A DNA stretch of 64,000 nucleotides from Pseudeuparius sepicola (GCA_963920635.1 OY987301.1:46537820-46601819); one strand, 5' to 3'. Shown: positions 11,593 through 23,365, counted from the stretch's first letter. Numbers and translations: made by a program. The notes: generated by a model from the sequence alone, not told the origin.

Positions 11593-12407
11593 TATATTCG
11601 CCCCTATTCTTAACGTTTTGTGGGTTGTATAGCATAACACTGCGCCTAATGCAGCGCCCCCTAGTATTTCTTTAGAGGGCACTGCCTGATGTTATATTTA
11701 TTGGAATGTTTCTGTCTTCAAAAACTACTTATTTCCCTATTTCTATCATTTCAACACTCTTTTGCGTGGAAACCATACGACGTACAAAAAAATGTTAAGA
11801 CAGTCAAATTGTAGATAATTTTCTCCTGTTTATTTTACTATAGCGCCACTTTTTGCGTAAATCGCTTGCTTTGCAAGTTATAAGCTGTAAATCACTAATA
11901 AACATTATTTTTAGTGTTTCTTTAATGATTTCTCATATTTGCCGCGAAAATTTTTGTTGGACAACTTCAGATTCGTGTTCAGCACCTCAAAGAACATGAA
12001 ATAAACCACTAAAAACATAATTGCACCAGAACTTTCCACTTCGCACCCTCCTTGTGTACCATTTGACTGAACTAAATGTATAAGGTTATAGTCCAGAAGT
12101 AAATTTGTGGAATCTGTGAAAAAAGCACGTTCAAAAATTGTGAAAAAGTCAAGTGCAAATTACAATAGCTTTGAAAATTGTTCGAGAAGGGTTATGAATG
12201 CCTGGAAGAGGAAACAGTCGTCTTAGTCTACCCCCTTCAACAATTCAATTTTGAAAAGCCATTAGGCAATGAATGATGTTACCCTCGATGTTACCAAGTA
12301 ACATGTTTGAAATTATTTAAGGATAATCCTATCTATCACCAAAGAAGTGTTTAATTTATTTTATTATTAATTCAAAGCAATTTACTAAATTTTATATTTA
12401 TTTTCAG

Positions 12408-12641
12408 ATACCGCCGAGTCTGAAATCGTGGAAAAAATCCAACCATGTGCGTGATTTAGCAGAAAACCCTATTGCGGATTCTGTAGCGTTGGGCACTGAA
12501 ATGCCATCAGCAACTGCAACTGTGAGACCACCCGCAACACTTCTAGCTGACGTCTTTATTAGTGTGAAGACTACCAAAAGTTATCACGTCAGCAGGTTGC
12601 CGATCATTCTGAAGACTTGGTTCCAGTTGGCCAAAAACCAG
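12408..12641 (+). CDS. fng: fringe glycosyltransferase, internal exon (stem and start of catalytic domain)
   Basis: Fringe is a Golgi beta-1,3-N-acetylglucosaminyltransferase that extends O-fucose on Notch EGF repeats and so sets Delta/Serrate sensitivity at boundaries. This 78-codon exon opens after a TTTTCAG acceptor in phase 0 and ends at CAG before a GTAAGG donor. It reads a variable, Pro/Thr-containing stem (IPPSLKSWKK...) and then LADVFISVKTTKSYH, SRLPIILKTWFQLAKNQ, the conserved opening of the fringe catalytic domain. The stem is short compared with the fly protein. The upstream exon with the cytoplasmic tail and signal anchor was not found within 12.4 kb, so it is probably outside the window. 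The next exon continues in phase with WFFTDTDD, which fixes strand and identity. Confidence 0.95.
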
Positions 12642-14232
12642 GTAAGGACGACAGCTCGACAGCTAGTGAAATTTTGAACGATATCGCCATATAGACAGTG
12701 CATGCTAATGATAAATACAGGATGTTAAAATATCGTCTTAAAATTCAATTTAGGTTATGAGACCTTTGCACGTATTTTTGAGTAAAATTGTTGTGGTTAA
12801 TTTTCAATGAAATATTGATTCATTCGAATTAAACTCATTTTGAGTTTTCGAATAAACTATCTACATTAGAAATGCAATAGTTTCGACTTGTGTACCACAT
12901 TAAAAACAATAACAATGATGACAATTTGACGAATCGCCGAGTCACGAATTATTTTCAGCTTCGGTAAAATTCACATTAACAAAAAGAGAAGTACGAGCAG
13001 CGGGTTCTCTTAATTGTTTGGTAGATGACTCGGTAGATGACATGCTGAAAACCTTTTTGTGTGATTGCGATATAGAGTTAGAGCCAAAAATTACGGGATC
13101 CAGGTAAATTGTGCAGGAATCCGTAAAATTATAACTAAGGAAGATGGTTTAAGTGAAAAAAGCTTTTAAATATATTTTATTGTGGGTTTGCGGTTAAATA
13201 TTAATCGACTGAAATTATTAATTTCCTTTTTTGCTTGGAAGAAAAAGGCTACGTTGGAAATAGATTATTATGTATGGAGTTCCTGAAGAATAACAATTTG
13301 TTGAACAGTTTTTAGTTCATTTTGTTGAGTATAAATTCAAAACCATTCTACGATTAACATGAAAAGTCAACTACAGACGCAAAATTATTTCTCTACTATA
13401 TAGTAGATTGGTATATTTTTACCTTGGGGTATTTAATACCTATTTTCAGAGCTTTTAAGTACACTTTGAAGAACCTGCCGTTTATTTGCTTTTAAGGAAT
13501 TTCGAGAAAAATAAATGAAACCCATTTCAAAACAACAAAAAGTAATCTAAATTATTCTCGGTCAGGCCAACACTTGTTTGTTTTTTAGTGTTTTATTAGC
13601 TCAATATTTGTAATTCTAATCATTCTCTATAAAATTACTGTTACACGGAAATTGAACGACCTTATAAGTATTTACTGTAAGGTGTTCCTTTTTGACTGCC
13701 TGCCGCAAAATACCTTAAGAAAATAATAATTGCAAGCGATCATATTTAGGCATTGTTTATCTAGAATATTCAATATTCAGGAATAATCTGACTATAATGT
13801 AATGTAGACTAGGCCCCGCTATATATAGTACCGCTAATAATTGAAGTATGTAATTAATTTGATGAACATGAGGCGTGTACCTTTATGGAACGATGACAAA
13901 CGAGAGGAAGTGAATGAGCAATTAGAAAGAGGTGGGGAGTTCAAAATAACAGTTATTTTATTATAACGTGCAGACAGTGCAAAAACTAGAAGTTGCAGTA
14001 AAAATTCATTTAGTGCCTACAATATTTTTGCGAAACCATATAAATTATCATGTCCTTTCATAGGGTCACATATTAGGTATATCTGCAAAACACGTTTATT
14101 CACCAATGTCGCAGCCACAGGAAATAGGCAATATACGCGTAGCGTAGATTTTCTGTTGTCGTGGCTATATAACTATAGATATGTATTTCCGGGTTAGGTT
14201 AGGAAAATTATTGTAATTTTTTAAACCCAGTA
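12642..14232. other. fringe intron, unassigned part
   Basis: First part of the 21,121-bp intron that begins with GTAAGG. It is AT-rich and has no gene or strong repeat. No CAGGGTG end is present here, unlike most other parts of this intron. Confidence 0.5.
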
Positions 14233-14243
14233 TTAAAAAAGGA

Positions 14244-15398
14244 CCGTTATGAAGTTAGCAGCCATTTTTTGGCAGGCAAAAATTTTAGCGGCTATAACAA
14301 ACATGGTGTGAAGTTGGCAGCCAATTTTTGGCAGCCATTTTATCCTTGATTAAGCAACCCGAATTTTTTGTAACGTTTTATTCACTGCACGAATTACTAC
14401 TTTTCAATTAAACGAATAATATTGATTCTTCTCCTGCTAGACGTTTGAATAGTAGAAAACATCCCTTGAAAACATAATAATTATTTTCCCATTATCAGAA
14501 ATGTTATGCACAACGATTCGTTCTTTCCCAATAAAGTGGCCAAATAAGAGACGCAAAAAAGCCCCGTAGTGAGAATTATTTGCTAGCCGCCCAAAAGGTT
14601 AAAAACCGCCCTTGAATGGCATAATCCGCCAAAAAGTAGCCAACTAAGACAGGTAAAAAAATCACCCTAGTGAGAATTCCTTGCTAGCCGTTCGAAGAGT
14701 TAAAACCCGCATTTGAATGGCATAATAATTATTTTCGCATTTTCAGAAATGTGCACAATTCGTTCATACGCCAAAAAGTAGCCTTTAGGAGAGGTAAAAA
14801 AGCACCCTAGTGAGAATTCCTTGCTAACAATCCAAAAATAATTATTATGCCATTCAAGGGCGGTTTTTAACCCTTCGAACGGCTAGCAAGGAATTCTTAC
14901 TAGGAGGTTTTTTTACCTCTCTTAGTTGGCTTCTTTTTGGCGTAAGAACGAATTGTGCACAACATTTCTGAAAATGCGAAAATAATTATTATGCCATTCA
15001 AGGGCGGTGTTTGACCCTTCGGACTGCTAGCAAGAAATTCTCTTAACCTTTTGGGTGGCTAGCAAATAATTCTCACTAGGGGGATTTTTTGCCTCTCTTA
15101 GTTGGCCACTTTATTGGGCAAGAAAAAAATTGTGCATAACACTTCTGAAAATGGGAGAATAATTATTATATTTTCAAGGGATGTTTTCGACTCTTCAAAA
15201 GTCTAGCAAGGGAAGAACCAATATTATTCGGTTAATTGAAAAGTAGTAATTCGTGCAGTAAATAAAACGTTACAAAAAATTCGGGTTGCTTAATCAAGGA
15301 TAAAATGGCTGCCAAAAATTGGCTGCCAACTTCACACCATGTTTGTTATAGCTGCTAAAATTTTTAGTTGCCAAAACTGGCTGCTAACTTCATACCGG
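14244..15398. mobile_element. Mutator-like giant palindrome with 11-bp target duplication
   Basis: The two halves are reverse complements of each other over nearly the whole 1,155 bp. Ends are CCG(T/G)TATGAAGTTAGCAGCC. It is flanked by the identical 11-mer TTAAAAAAGGA (14233-14243 and 15399-15409). Very long terminal inverted repeats with a 9-11 bp duplication fit Mutator-like elements best. The inner part of each arm is a tandem set of units with AGTGAGAATT(A/C)(T/C)TTGCTAGC and CAAGGGCGG, starting on the left at 14568, 14668 and 14818. No transposase is present, so it is non-autonomous. It lies in the first visible fringe intron. Confidence 0.9.
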
Positions 15399-15409
15399 TT
15401 AAAAAAGGA

Positions 15410-17399
15410 ATAAGTACAGGTGTTCGGTTACCTACTAGAGTGCGCCGCAGGCTAATTCTTGTGGAAATTTTAGATTTTTTCTTAGTGGCATATACTGGGA
15501 CAAATAGTTTAAATGAGGCTAAGAAAATTTAAAGGACATCATTATGTCTTTCCCTTTTCCCCTGGCCATGCATCATTAAAACAAGTAAGTAACTAACTAG
15601 AACCGAAGGAACAGAGACTATAAAGTATAGATGGCATAAAGTAAATATATTTTAAACTATGATTTCTAAAGAAGTGCTGAGTAAGAACAAATTCAAAGGA
15701 ACTTGACAGCTAAAAATATTAAATCCTTATTAGTTAGTTAATTATTCACGGGCTCCGTCGAACAAAATAAGATTCAATTCATGCAAAATAATGGAGCAAA
15801 TTTATAGTGTGATATTGAAATAGTTATTTGTGTATCAAGGCACTGTTAGCTAGACTCTTAACGAATATGGCATTTCGTATTTAATACCTACGCCATATGA
15901 GTTATAAAAAATAATAAATAAAAATCTTTTTAAAAACAAGCTTTTATTTAAGCCACGTACTAAAACGAATAAAATAAGGTTAGGTTTTCTTTAAGATAAT
16001 TCAATATTAAATGACGAAAAGCTTGTCCCTAGAACTGAAAGGAAAAAATACATACTTCGGCAAGTAGGTACTTGCTCATCAACTAGTCACTGTCAAATAA
16101 ACTTAATTGGTACCTACTTTTATGAACATTTCTCCCGACAAGGTTTTTGCCATTTGGCACTTACTTCATTCGATTCAGTTCATGGCTTAAATAAAAGTTT
16201 GTTTTTAAAAAAGTTTTTTTTTGTTTTTTTTTTAGTTAGTATGTATCCAATCCCGAAAAAAATTTGATCCCGTGATTTTGTGCGATAGAACAAGTAATAA
16301 CTAAATGGGTGGCTGCAACAGTGCACACTAATTTACCTCCGTATACTCATCCCAAGTGGCGGTAATTTTTTCGGTGGAGCCTCCAGACGTACGGTGTGTT
16401 GAAAAACAAGAAACATACGGTATGCCATCCTATTTCTCTTGACAAGTCCTTCAGCAGACTGCCACTAGCCTGGTAACGAATCTCTTAAGAAAACGTACAC
16501 AAGCTTCTGTAGGTACGTCACCCACTTCAGTTTTATTGCCATGTTTGTTATTTGTGTGCGATAGATATTGGACGACAGAGATAGGATTGCCGAGCGGAAA
16601 CTAGCTTCACTTCGTTAGCTTCGAGCGAGTCATCCAATCCTTTTAAAATTGAAGCCTTCAGCTTATTTAGGTGTGAGTATTAGTATATTTTCTACAAGGC
16701 TTGGAACTTTAAATCCATTTAGAAAATTGACAGGTGAGAGGCTCTTTTGTAATCAACCAGTAATATCCTTTTTAATTTGAAATGAAAACTTCAGGCAGAG
16801 ATGACGAAGATAAAGTTAATGCGTGCGGTGTTTTCATTATTACTTGAGTACATACCTATGTGAAGAAAGTAAGTCAGTTTATTTGCATACTTAGAAGATA
16901 CAATGCCGTGTGCCCTCGCGCGTGCCATACAGTGCCTTGTTGTGCCACTGCTTCGTGATTGTTTGTCTTGTGCTACAACACCAATCTACCTGATTGGCGT
17001 TTTCTAAGTACTGTGGTATATTTCGCTCGTAGTACTCTCAGATCGATGCTATAGTGTATTCGAAAGGAATTGATTGAAGGCTGCCCTCATTATAAATTCA
17101 AGAGACTACCTGGGTCCGACAAAAGGCTTTGCCATTTGTTCAATGTATTTACCTGCATTCTTCCTTGGACGCACCCCATAATCTCCAAAGCACAATAGGA
17201 AATAAAATGCTAATAATGGACATTGTAAGCCCATAAGCGGAGGGTGGGATATTTAAATTGTTCCAAGTAAAATCAGGGCACTGTTAGTCACTTGCAACAT
17301 GGTTTGTTTGGATTAAGGGTCAAGTAAGGAAAATAAAATGTTTGCTCATTTATTATCGTTTTGAAACACTCGTTTTGAAACACTAATAAAACAAATTAT
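15410..17399. other. fringe intron, unassigned part
   Basis: No gene or long repeat recognised. The 16.3-17.2 kb segment is less AT-rich and looks non-repetitive within this window, so it could hold regulatory sequence, but nothing specific can be named. Confidence 0.35.
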
Positions 17400-17850
17400 T
17401 TGATATTTTTCTTTTTTGACAATTCCTTGTTCAAATTGCAGCCCATTCTCGTTCAGCCATTCAATAATATTCGCTTTTCTCCAAGAACTCGTTGGACTAC
17501 TCCACTAGTCTACACTAAATTCAATTTGCCTTGGCTTCTTCCTATGTTTTTTCTTAGCTTCATTAAGTTCACCTGTGGTCCTTCTTTCTTTCAGTGGTCG
17601 CCTCTCCAATTCCAGTTATATTCGAGCATGCCACAACTATGTATGTTACGATCATTTGAAACTATAGTTTTTTCTGTTGCAGAAAAATGGCTTTTAGTAC
17701 ACACCTGGTTCGGGGGTCTTGGTATAAAATATGAAATCGAAGCCATACTAGTATACTGCCAAACGTCAAATGAATATTTCACCTTTGTCATTATTCCATT
17801 TATAAGGATGTTAGTCAAATATAATATTATAATAATAGGTGTAAAAAGGT
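17400..17850 (-). pseudogene. Coding-like remnant, possibly transposase with SAP-like helix pair
   Basis: The 150-codon + frame is hydrophobic and looks like the shadow of an older - strand coding region. On the - strand, segments in two frames read KSHFSATEKTIVSNDRN, then RPLKERRTTGELNEAKKK, and SSWRKANIIEWLNENG followed by LQFEQGIVKKEK. The W-x-K-x-x-I-x-x-W-L pattern resembles the SAP-like motif at the N terminus of some insect DDE transposases. Several stops and a frame change separate the segments. Family assignment is weak; it may be an unrelated decayed gene. Confidence 0.25.
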
Positions 17851-18273
17851 AATAAATTAGGGTTTTATAAATTGCCTGTATTAAAATTGTTGGGAGTTAA
17901 GATAACGATAAATTATCATTAAAAATATGATTATTCTCTGAAAGAGATTTTGACAATAAAAAACAAAATTCAGCATACGCTAATCATTTCTTAGACAAAA
18001 AAACATATTTTTAAAGATATTATTTTCTATTTTGCACATTAAAAATAAAAGAAAATGACCTCGCCCGTTGTTTGCGATCATTTTATGGCCCTGGAACCTC
18101 ATCTGTGCTACAATTCCCTTCGAATACACTACAACCCTCTGCTAGGTTTTCTTACCTCCAAGGGCAAGATAATAGTTACCATTTGGATTTAAATTATACA
18201 GTTATATTTTGTAGTCTCGAACAATAATTTATATTTGAAAAATTTGGACTAATTCGTATTCGTAGAGGGTTAT
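17851..18273. other. fringe intron, unassigned part
   Basis: AT-rich DNA with no recognised gene, inverted repeat or tandem structure. Confidence 0.4.
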
Positions 18274-18424
18274 CGTTGACTGACGTATTAATAAAGACTG
18301 CTCACGGCTGTCATGTTTGTCAGTTCTCATACAATGCAAAATACATTGTTGACCATAGGCGCCATCTACTTTCCAGGACATGAAACTATAGCCGTGAGAA
18401 GTCTTATTAATACGTCAGTCAACG
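18274..18424. mobile_element. MITE with 35-40 bp inverted arms (CGTTGACTGACG)
   Basis: Left arm CGTTGACTGACGTATTAATA...TCACGGCT and its complement at the right form a 151-bp fold-back. Partial copies are at 5336-5438 and a bare end at about 54471-54487, so this is a dispersed family. The interior holds CAATGCAAAATACATTGTTG and CATCTACTTTCCAGGACATG and is non-coding. Confidence 0.88.
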
Positions 18425-18935
18425 GTGTTATCCTAGTCATGTTGACATCTTGGCTAATATGAACATTATAATGTCGCCGAAATATTTCCTGGAAATAAAA
18501 ACTGATGTCATTTCCTAAACAAAATTCCATAAAATCCCAACCCACCACCTCTAAGCGAAGCACAATCTATTACCGAAATTTATCACGTGTGGCTTTTAAG
18601 AGACACTCGATACTTTTTCCCGCATTCTCTGGATGCAAACAGACGACCTGTCGTGGTGCACACCCAGACCGAAAAATCGCCGCCTAAGCTTTCGAATGCA
18701 AACACATAATGAAGACCTTAGAAGTGTATACTAAGGCCCCTAGATGCAAACAACGATTATGTAATCCGATACCGAAATGTGGGCTCGGTTTGCCAAGGAA
18801 TGAGTAAGCAGTTGGGTCAACACGTGAGATTGGAATGGGACGCCGAAATGGGAGACCGGACGAACGAAGGGGAAAGGAATTCCTTTGAGGTTTGTGCCAG
18901 CGAACTGTAAATACAGGTGACATTGGTCGTTTGTA
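18425..18935. other. fringe intron, less AT-rich unassigned block
   Basis: Open frames of 60-79 codons occur on both strands, but none has splice signals or family motifs. The block at about 18600-18900 is clearly richer in GC than its flanks and shows no repeat. It could be conserved non-coding DNA; comparison with related species would be needed. Confidence 0.3.
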
Positions 18936-19160
18936 CAGGGTGTCCCACTACCCTGATATCTTCATTTTTTCATGATGGAAAAAGTTTTAGATAAAAGTTG
19001 TAGGGAAGTTTATGCAGTTTCTGGGATAGTAAGAAATTTTATACAGGGTGTTTCGCAAATGCGAGGCAAACCAAACTTATGTTTTTTTTAATGGAACACC
19101 CTATATATTTTTGCATTTTTTAAATCTGCTTGCTAAGCCAATGAAAATGATATAAAACTT
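18936..19160. repeat. Degraded CAGGGTG-family fragments
   Basis: Two TACAGGGTGT ends lie 108 bp apart (18936 and 19044), and an inverted, decayed TGGAACACCCTATATA lies at about 19091. The flank TCTGCTTGCTAAGCCAATGAA resembles the arm at 1-42. This looks like a truncated relative of the 1-398 repeat with another family member beside it. Confidence 0.65.
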
Positions 19161-19562
19161 TACATGTACCTTAAAAACATCGCAATAATTTAAGAAAAAC
19201 TACACATCAGTTACCTTAATGCGCGAAAAATAAAAAACAAAACATTAAAGCCTGAAACAGGAAGTTATTACGTAAATTCTTAGCCTTTATGCTTGTTAAA
19301 TTAATAATGTTGGACTTAGCTGCGTCTAGCCACGATGGTCCAGGCTATAGAACTCCCCTTCGCGGTATTTGGACAGTGACCACTTGATCAGCGACTCGCT
19401 AGGATGACGTATCCACCCTCAAAGCAGCCGCAGAATATTCCGCGAAAGACAGAACGTCAGCTAAGAATTACAACTCGCCGGGTGATTGCACAAATGAGTC
19501 GTAGCAGTGTCGGCGCCAACCAAAAAGAAAGGAAGAAAAAAGCCATAAAAACTGTCGTTATT
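19161..19562. other. fringe intron, unassigned part
   Basis: No gene recognised. The segment 19.32-19.50 kb is less AT-rich and non-repetitive within the window. Confidence 0.3.
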
Positions 19563-19690
19563 CAGGGTGTAAATGAATAAGTGCGAAAAATTTAAGGGGT
19601 GAATCTTTGAGTGAGTCTAAGACCAAAAGTCTATATAAACACAGGTCCGCTAATGCTTCGTTTTCAAAATACAGGGTGTCAAACATTTTT
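19563..19690 (+). repeat. CAGGGTG fold-back, left part only
   Basis: CAGGGTGTAAATGAATAAG, then GGGGTGAATCTTTGAGTGA, GTCTATATAAACACAGGTCCG, CTTCGTTTTCAAAATACAGG and GTGTCAAAC. The same ordered blocks make the arm of the elements at 9756, 51599 and 60478. The right arm is missing or too decayed to see, although CATGCAATAAAGTG at about 19849 matches the inner part of the 9756 element. Confidence 0.75.
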
Positions 19691-19904
19691 TATTAATTAT
19701 TAGAATAAAACAAAACAAATTTATAGCTAGCATCACCGTTTATAGCAATTTTTAAGACTAGAATAAACTATTAATATTGAAAAAATATATTGTATACCCT
19801 AGTGTTTGTTAATTGGTAGTTTTAATTTTTTATTTTGTTGTCCCGGAGACATGCAATAAAGTGATTTTTATTTTATTTTTCTGAAAAACGAAGCGAGATA
19901 CGAG

Positions 19905-20170
19905 CAGCAGCTGATAATTGTGTGAACCAAACACAAAAAATCACAGCAAAAAATCAAATCGCAATTGTTGCACAACTTTTGGAGTCGGATCCTATCAATC
20001 CGCAATCTCGACAACTTCCAAAAAATTTTGCTGACACTTCGAGTCGAACCGAACTTGAAAGGTGAATTCGGGAACAGGAAGTGGACCGCTAGGTGATTGA
20101 CGTCACGATGTCACACCTCCGGAAACGGAGCCTAAAGGGTGTGTTTAGGAACCCAAACCAATTAACAGAG
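19905..20170 (+). pseudogene. Coding-like remnant of unknown origin
   Basis: One frame reads QKITAKNQIAIVAQLLESDP and SRQLPKNFADTSSRTELER, then a TGA, IREQEVDR, a TAG, and SHLRKRSLKGVFRNPNQLTE. Composition and amphipathic spacing look protein-like over about 75 codons, broken by two stops. I recognise no family; a decayed retroelement or host pseudogene are both possible. It lies on the same strand as fringe, but its content does not match fringe. Confidence 0.25.
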
Positions 20171-20627
20171 CAACTTAGATTCATACTCACTCCATGAATT
20201 CAACCACGATTTTTCCCAACCTTAACAAGTGAGAAAATACACTTACATGTAATAAAATTCTCAGCCCCCGAAATTCAAATCCCGCAGCAGGCAGATCGCT
20301 GGCAAGGCTTCGCAAGGCCTTTCTAAACCGAATATGGAGGTTGACCAACCACAGACTCAACCATCGAGGTTCTACCCAAAAACAGGATAAGTAGATATTT
20401 AATATAAAATAAATAGCTATCTCCCTAGGTTGCTGCCAGCCCTGATATTTCGTGGAAATGTAAACAAACAATTTTGTGTCTTAGAAGCTTAATGCATATT
20501 AATATTTTGTAGATAAAACTATAGAAAATTCGACAAACCACTCACAAACCATCATCAGCTGGGCAACGATGTTAAGGCCCAGCCAAAACAAGGACAATGT
20601 AAAAATTCACCACCAAGTGTTACGTAG

Positions 20628-20841
20628 GTAACAATAACCTCCGCAACTACAGCCACATTTGAAGATGACCTCCCAGGACTATTCAACCAACTACAAGGAG
20701 GCGCTTCCGGGAAATCAATGGTAAGTAAAATTAAATGAAAACTAACAATATTATTAATTATATTTTATTTTCCAGCACACCTTATTAAGGCGAGAGTTTG
20801 CATTAACCAAAAGCAAAAAACTCATTAATATTCTTGTTTAG
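20628..20841 (+). other. Possible two-exon coding fragment with a 55-bp intron
   Basis: After an in-frame TAG the frame reads VTITSATTATFEDDLPGLFN, QLQGGASGKSM, and reaches a consensus GTAAGT at 20721. An AT-rich 55-bp stretch ends in TTTTCCAG at 20775. The frame then continues in the same phase as HTLLRREFALTKSKK...NILV before a stop. Donor, acceptor, size and phase all fit a short insect intron. Upstream in the same frame, VKAQPKQGQCKNSPPSV precedes the TAG. It could be a decayed gene or chance; no homology is recognised. Confidence 0.25.
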
Positions 20842-21465
20842 GACATCTTAGAGAAAAGATGCCTTTTAAATTAATTGACAATTTATTTTGTTTCCACTCA
20901 TCGTTGATTATTAGACGTAGGTACCTGGGTAGGTACAGCATAGATATTATTTAAATGTTAAATAATAATAAAGCAATACGGACAATCCCCATTACTTTTA
21001 TTATATCCTAAAATACATATTTTGCACCTACAGAAAAATCGCACAGTCTCTAGATTAACCCCATTGCTTTCGTGATAGTTAATTATAGGTAATTAAAATC
21101 AAAAGGTTTTGAAAAATGTAACATGCTTCTGGGGTCGAAACGAAATATAGGTATTCCACCGTAGTTAACATATTTGTGCAAGTCAAAAGTACACATACAA
21201 ATTCAACTTTCCCCTGGGCTACGTCTATGCCGCAACGACAATCCACTACGAAAATACCCGTTCCCAACACAGCATATTGTTCCGCTACTTTGAGCCCCAT
21301 AATAAGGGCCCGGGGCGCCCTTTTCTGAACTCCCTGGGGTGCGTTTTCCCACGAGGTCAGCACGCGTGCGGCGTGCGACCGCTTTTTATTTTATTATAGT
21401 GGTAACAATGACCTTTTGCCGCTTGATTTCTGTAGTTTACGTGGACAGGAAAGGTGTTTGTATGC
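20842..21465. other. fringe intron, unassigned part
   Basis: No gene recognised. The 94-codon - strand frame at 21079-21363 has an even composition but no start context, splice signals or homology. Confidence 0.3.
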
Positions 21466-21650
21466 TTTGATCGGTCAGGCGAGTGGAGGAGGTAGGGGAG
21501 GGTTTTTCCCATGGGGAGTGGGTGTATTTATCATGTTACGGGTGGTAGGATAATAGAGGGTTGATAGATTGGGTGAGGTGGGATATGAGGGGCATTTCAT
21601 GTTTCATGGGATCTACGTTTACGGGGTTTAAGAGATTTGCATAGGGTTTG
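21466..21650 (+). other. G-rich, strand-asymmetric tract
   Basis: The + strand is strikingly G-rich and C-poor over about 180 bp, with repeated GGTGGGA, GGGTTGATAG and a dense core GGAGGAGGTAGGGGAGGG at about 21486-21503. The core could form a G-quadruplex in DNA or in the fringe pre-mRNA, which is transcribed in this sense. No gene is seen. Confidence 0.5.
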
Positions 21651-22861
21651 TTTCAGTAAAAAAGTTCCTAACTAGTCAGAGATAATTAAATGACTTGGAA
21701 GGTGTCGGAGAATTTTAATTCAGTCAGTTAGGTTGGCACTGACTGGTTTGTGATTTCTGTTGGAACAGACATGCTTATAATAGGGTTGTTTTGGTTCTTC
21801 CCTAGAACCGCCCTAGAATGGTTTGCACATGCGCAGTACTGTTTTGGTTCTGTCAGGATCGGTTCTGAATTTTTAGTTCGTTGTTTTGGTTACGATTTTA
21901 GAATTAGTTTGAACCGTTCTAGAACGGTTCAAACATTTTTCGCTCTGCTTTAAGAACCATTTCAGAACTATCAGTTCGCACATGCGCAAATGGTATAAAG
22001 ATCTCGCTGGATGTTTTGTGGTATAAAAGTTAAGAGTTTTTGTTTGTGGTTAGGTTGGGTTAGGTAAATTTGTTGTTTGTAGCTTTTTATTATTATTATC
22101 AGTAGTTATCAGTGCGATTTTATTGAAAAACCCGTTATTTTTTTGAGGATTTCTTCAAATGGATAATACTTGATTGATGGTAAATAAAAATACAATAAAT
22201 AAACTGAAATTTCTTAAAAGTGGTGTTTTCGTTTAAACCATATACCTATAGCAACCTATACCGCGCAAGAGAGACGTCCGACCGAGGGAATAATTTGGCG
22301 GCCATTTTTAACCCTAAATGTGGCGGGAAATTTGAAATAATTTATACGGGTGGGTGCCATAAGTAATGTAATGTCTTGGTTATCGTTTTGTGTAAAATCG
22401 AAATTATTTTAGTTCAAAGTAGGTACAACATAAATCCAAGATTTTTGTTGGTTTTAATTTTAAATTAATGCATTCGGGAAACGAAGCAGTTAACTAGGTT
22501 GCGAAATTACACAACTTAATCAAAACAACATATTTTAATCATCATAAAGAGAACTAATATAATTATTATTGTACATTATACCTTATACAATAGCTACATT
22601 ATAAATAATTACTTATAAAAAACATGAAAATATATTTAATTACCTAACCCTTTCATACACTATTACTTGGGTTAATTATTTCTTTGAATACTTTTAATAA
22701 TAACATCCTATTTTCCAGGAACATATCTATACATATTTCTGAATTTTTAGGCAGCTAGTTTTATTCCTTAGAACTTTTTCTTTTTGTTAGTTTAAAAAAT
22801 ACAAGCAATAGAAAACTTGGTAACGTCAACTTCTACCACTTTAATCTTTGCTTCAAAAATG

Positions 22862-23310
22862 CAAGTGATGATTTCTAATTACGCCCTTCTTTGATAAGCT
22901 TCTAATTTTGCTGGCGGTGATCTGCAATATAACAACTTTACTTGCTGCTGCTGTTTGCATTTCTTCTGTTAACTCTATTTGCTCCAGAAATGCTGCTCTC
23001 TTCGTCGTATCGAGAATTACAATGTCTCCATTTTCCTAATCTCCATGAGTTACTTCTTAAAGTGGGATGGATTTCTTTGGTGGTCTTACCAATTTTGACG
23101 CCACTGCTTCTTCGGTTAAGTTTCTAGATGGTAGAGCGACACTTTTCGCGTCCTTTCGTGTTGCATTAAAAAATCCTGTTCATCAAAATGAATAGAACAC
23201 GAAGTCGATGACACCCAGAGTACTAAGCCACTTATGGAATGTAATTTCACAATCTGGATGTAGAAGTCTCTTTGCATTTTTTGCATCAAGTCGTTTTTTG
23301 ATCTCGTAAA
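22862..23310 (-). pseudogene. Coding-like remnant inside the 2.2-kb transposon
   Basis: On the - strand, segments in different frames read EIKKRLDAKNAKRLLHPDCE, then RKDAKSVALPSRNLTEEAVA, VRPPKKSIPL, and ENGDIVILDTTKRAAFLEQI, LTEEMQTAAASKVVILQ, SKIRSLSKKG. The Lys/Glu-rich helical end resembles the C-terminal part of accessory SANT/MADF-type proteins encoded by some DNA transposons. Frameshifts and stops make it non-functional. The 61-codon + frame at 22942 is its antisense shadow. Confidence 0.35.
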
Positions 23311-23365
23311 TATGGAAACGAAAAGCTATTAACCGTACAGAATATAAAAGAAAAAATTGCGATTA

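Larger units (their letters stand above)
9385..12075. mobile_element. Outer TIR element carrying two nested fold-backs
   Basis: Inverted repeats of about 200 bp begin TTAGTTCAGTCAAA at 9385 and end in the complement at 12075. The arms share internal blocks, including AAAATTTTTGTTGGACAACTT and GGTTTCCACGCAAAAGAGT, and reach inward to about 9615 and 11748. If the true ends are GTTCAG...CTGAAC, they are flanked by TA on both sides, as for Tc1/mariner elements. The right arm has an extra stretch of about 100 bp. The interior is occupied by two complete CAGGGTG fold-backs, so the original core was about 0.9-1 kb with no surviving transposase. Confidence 0.85.
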
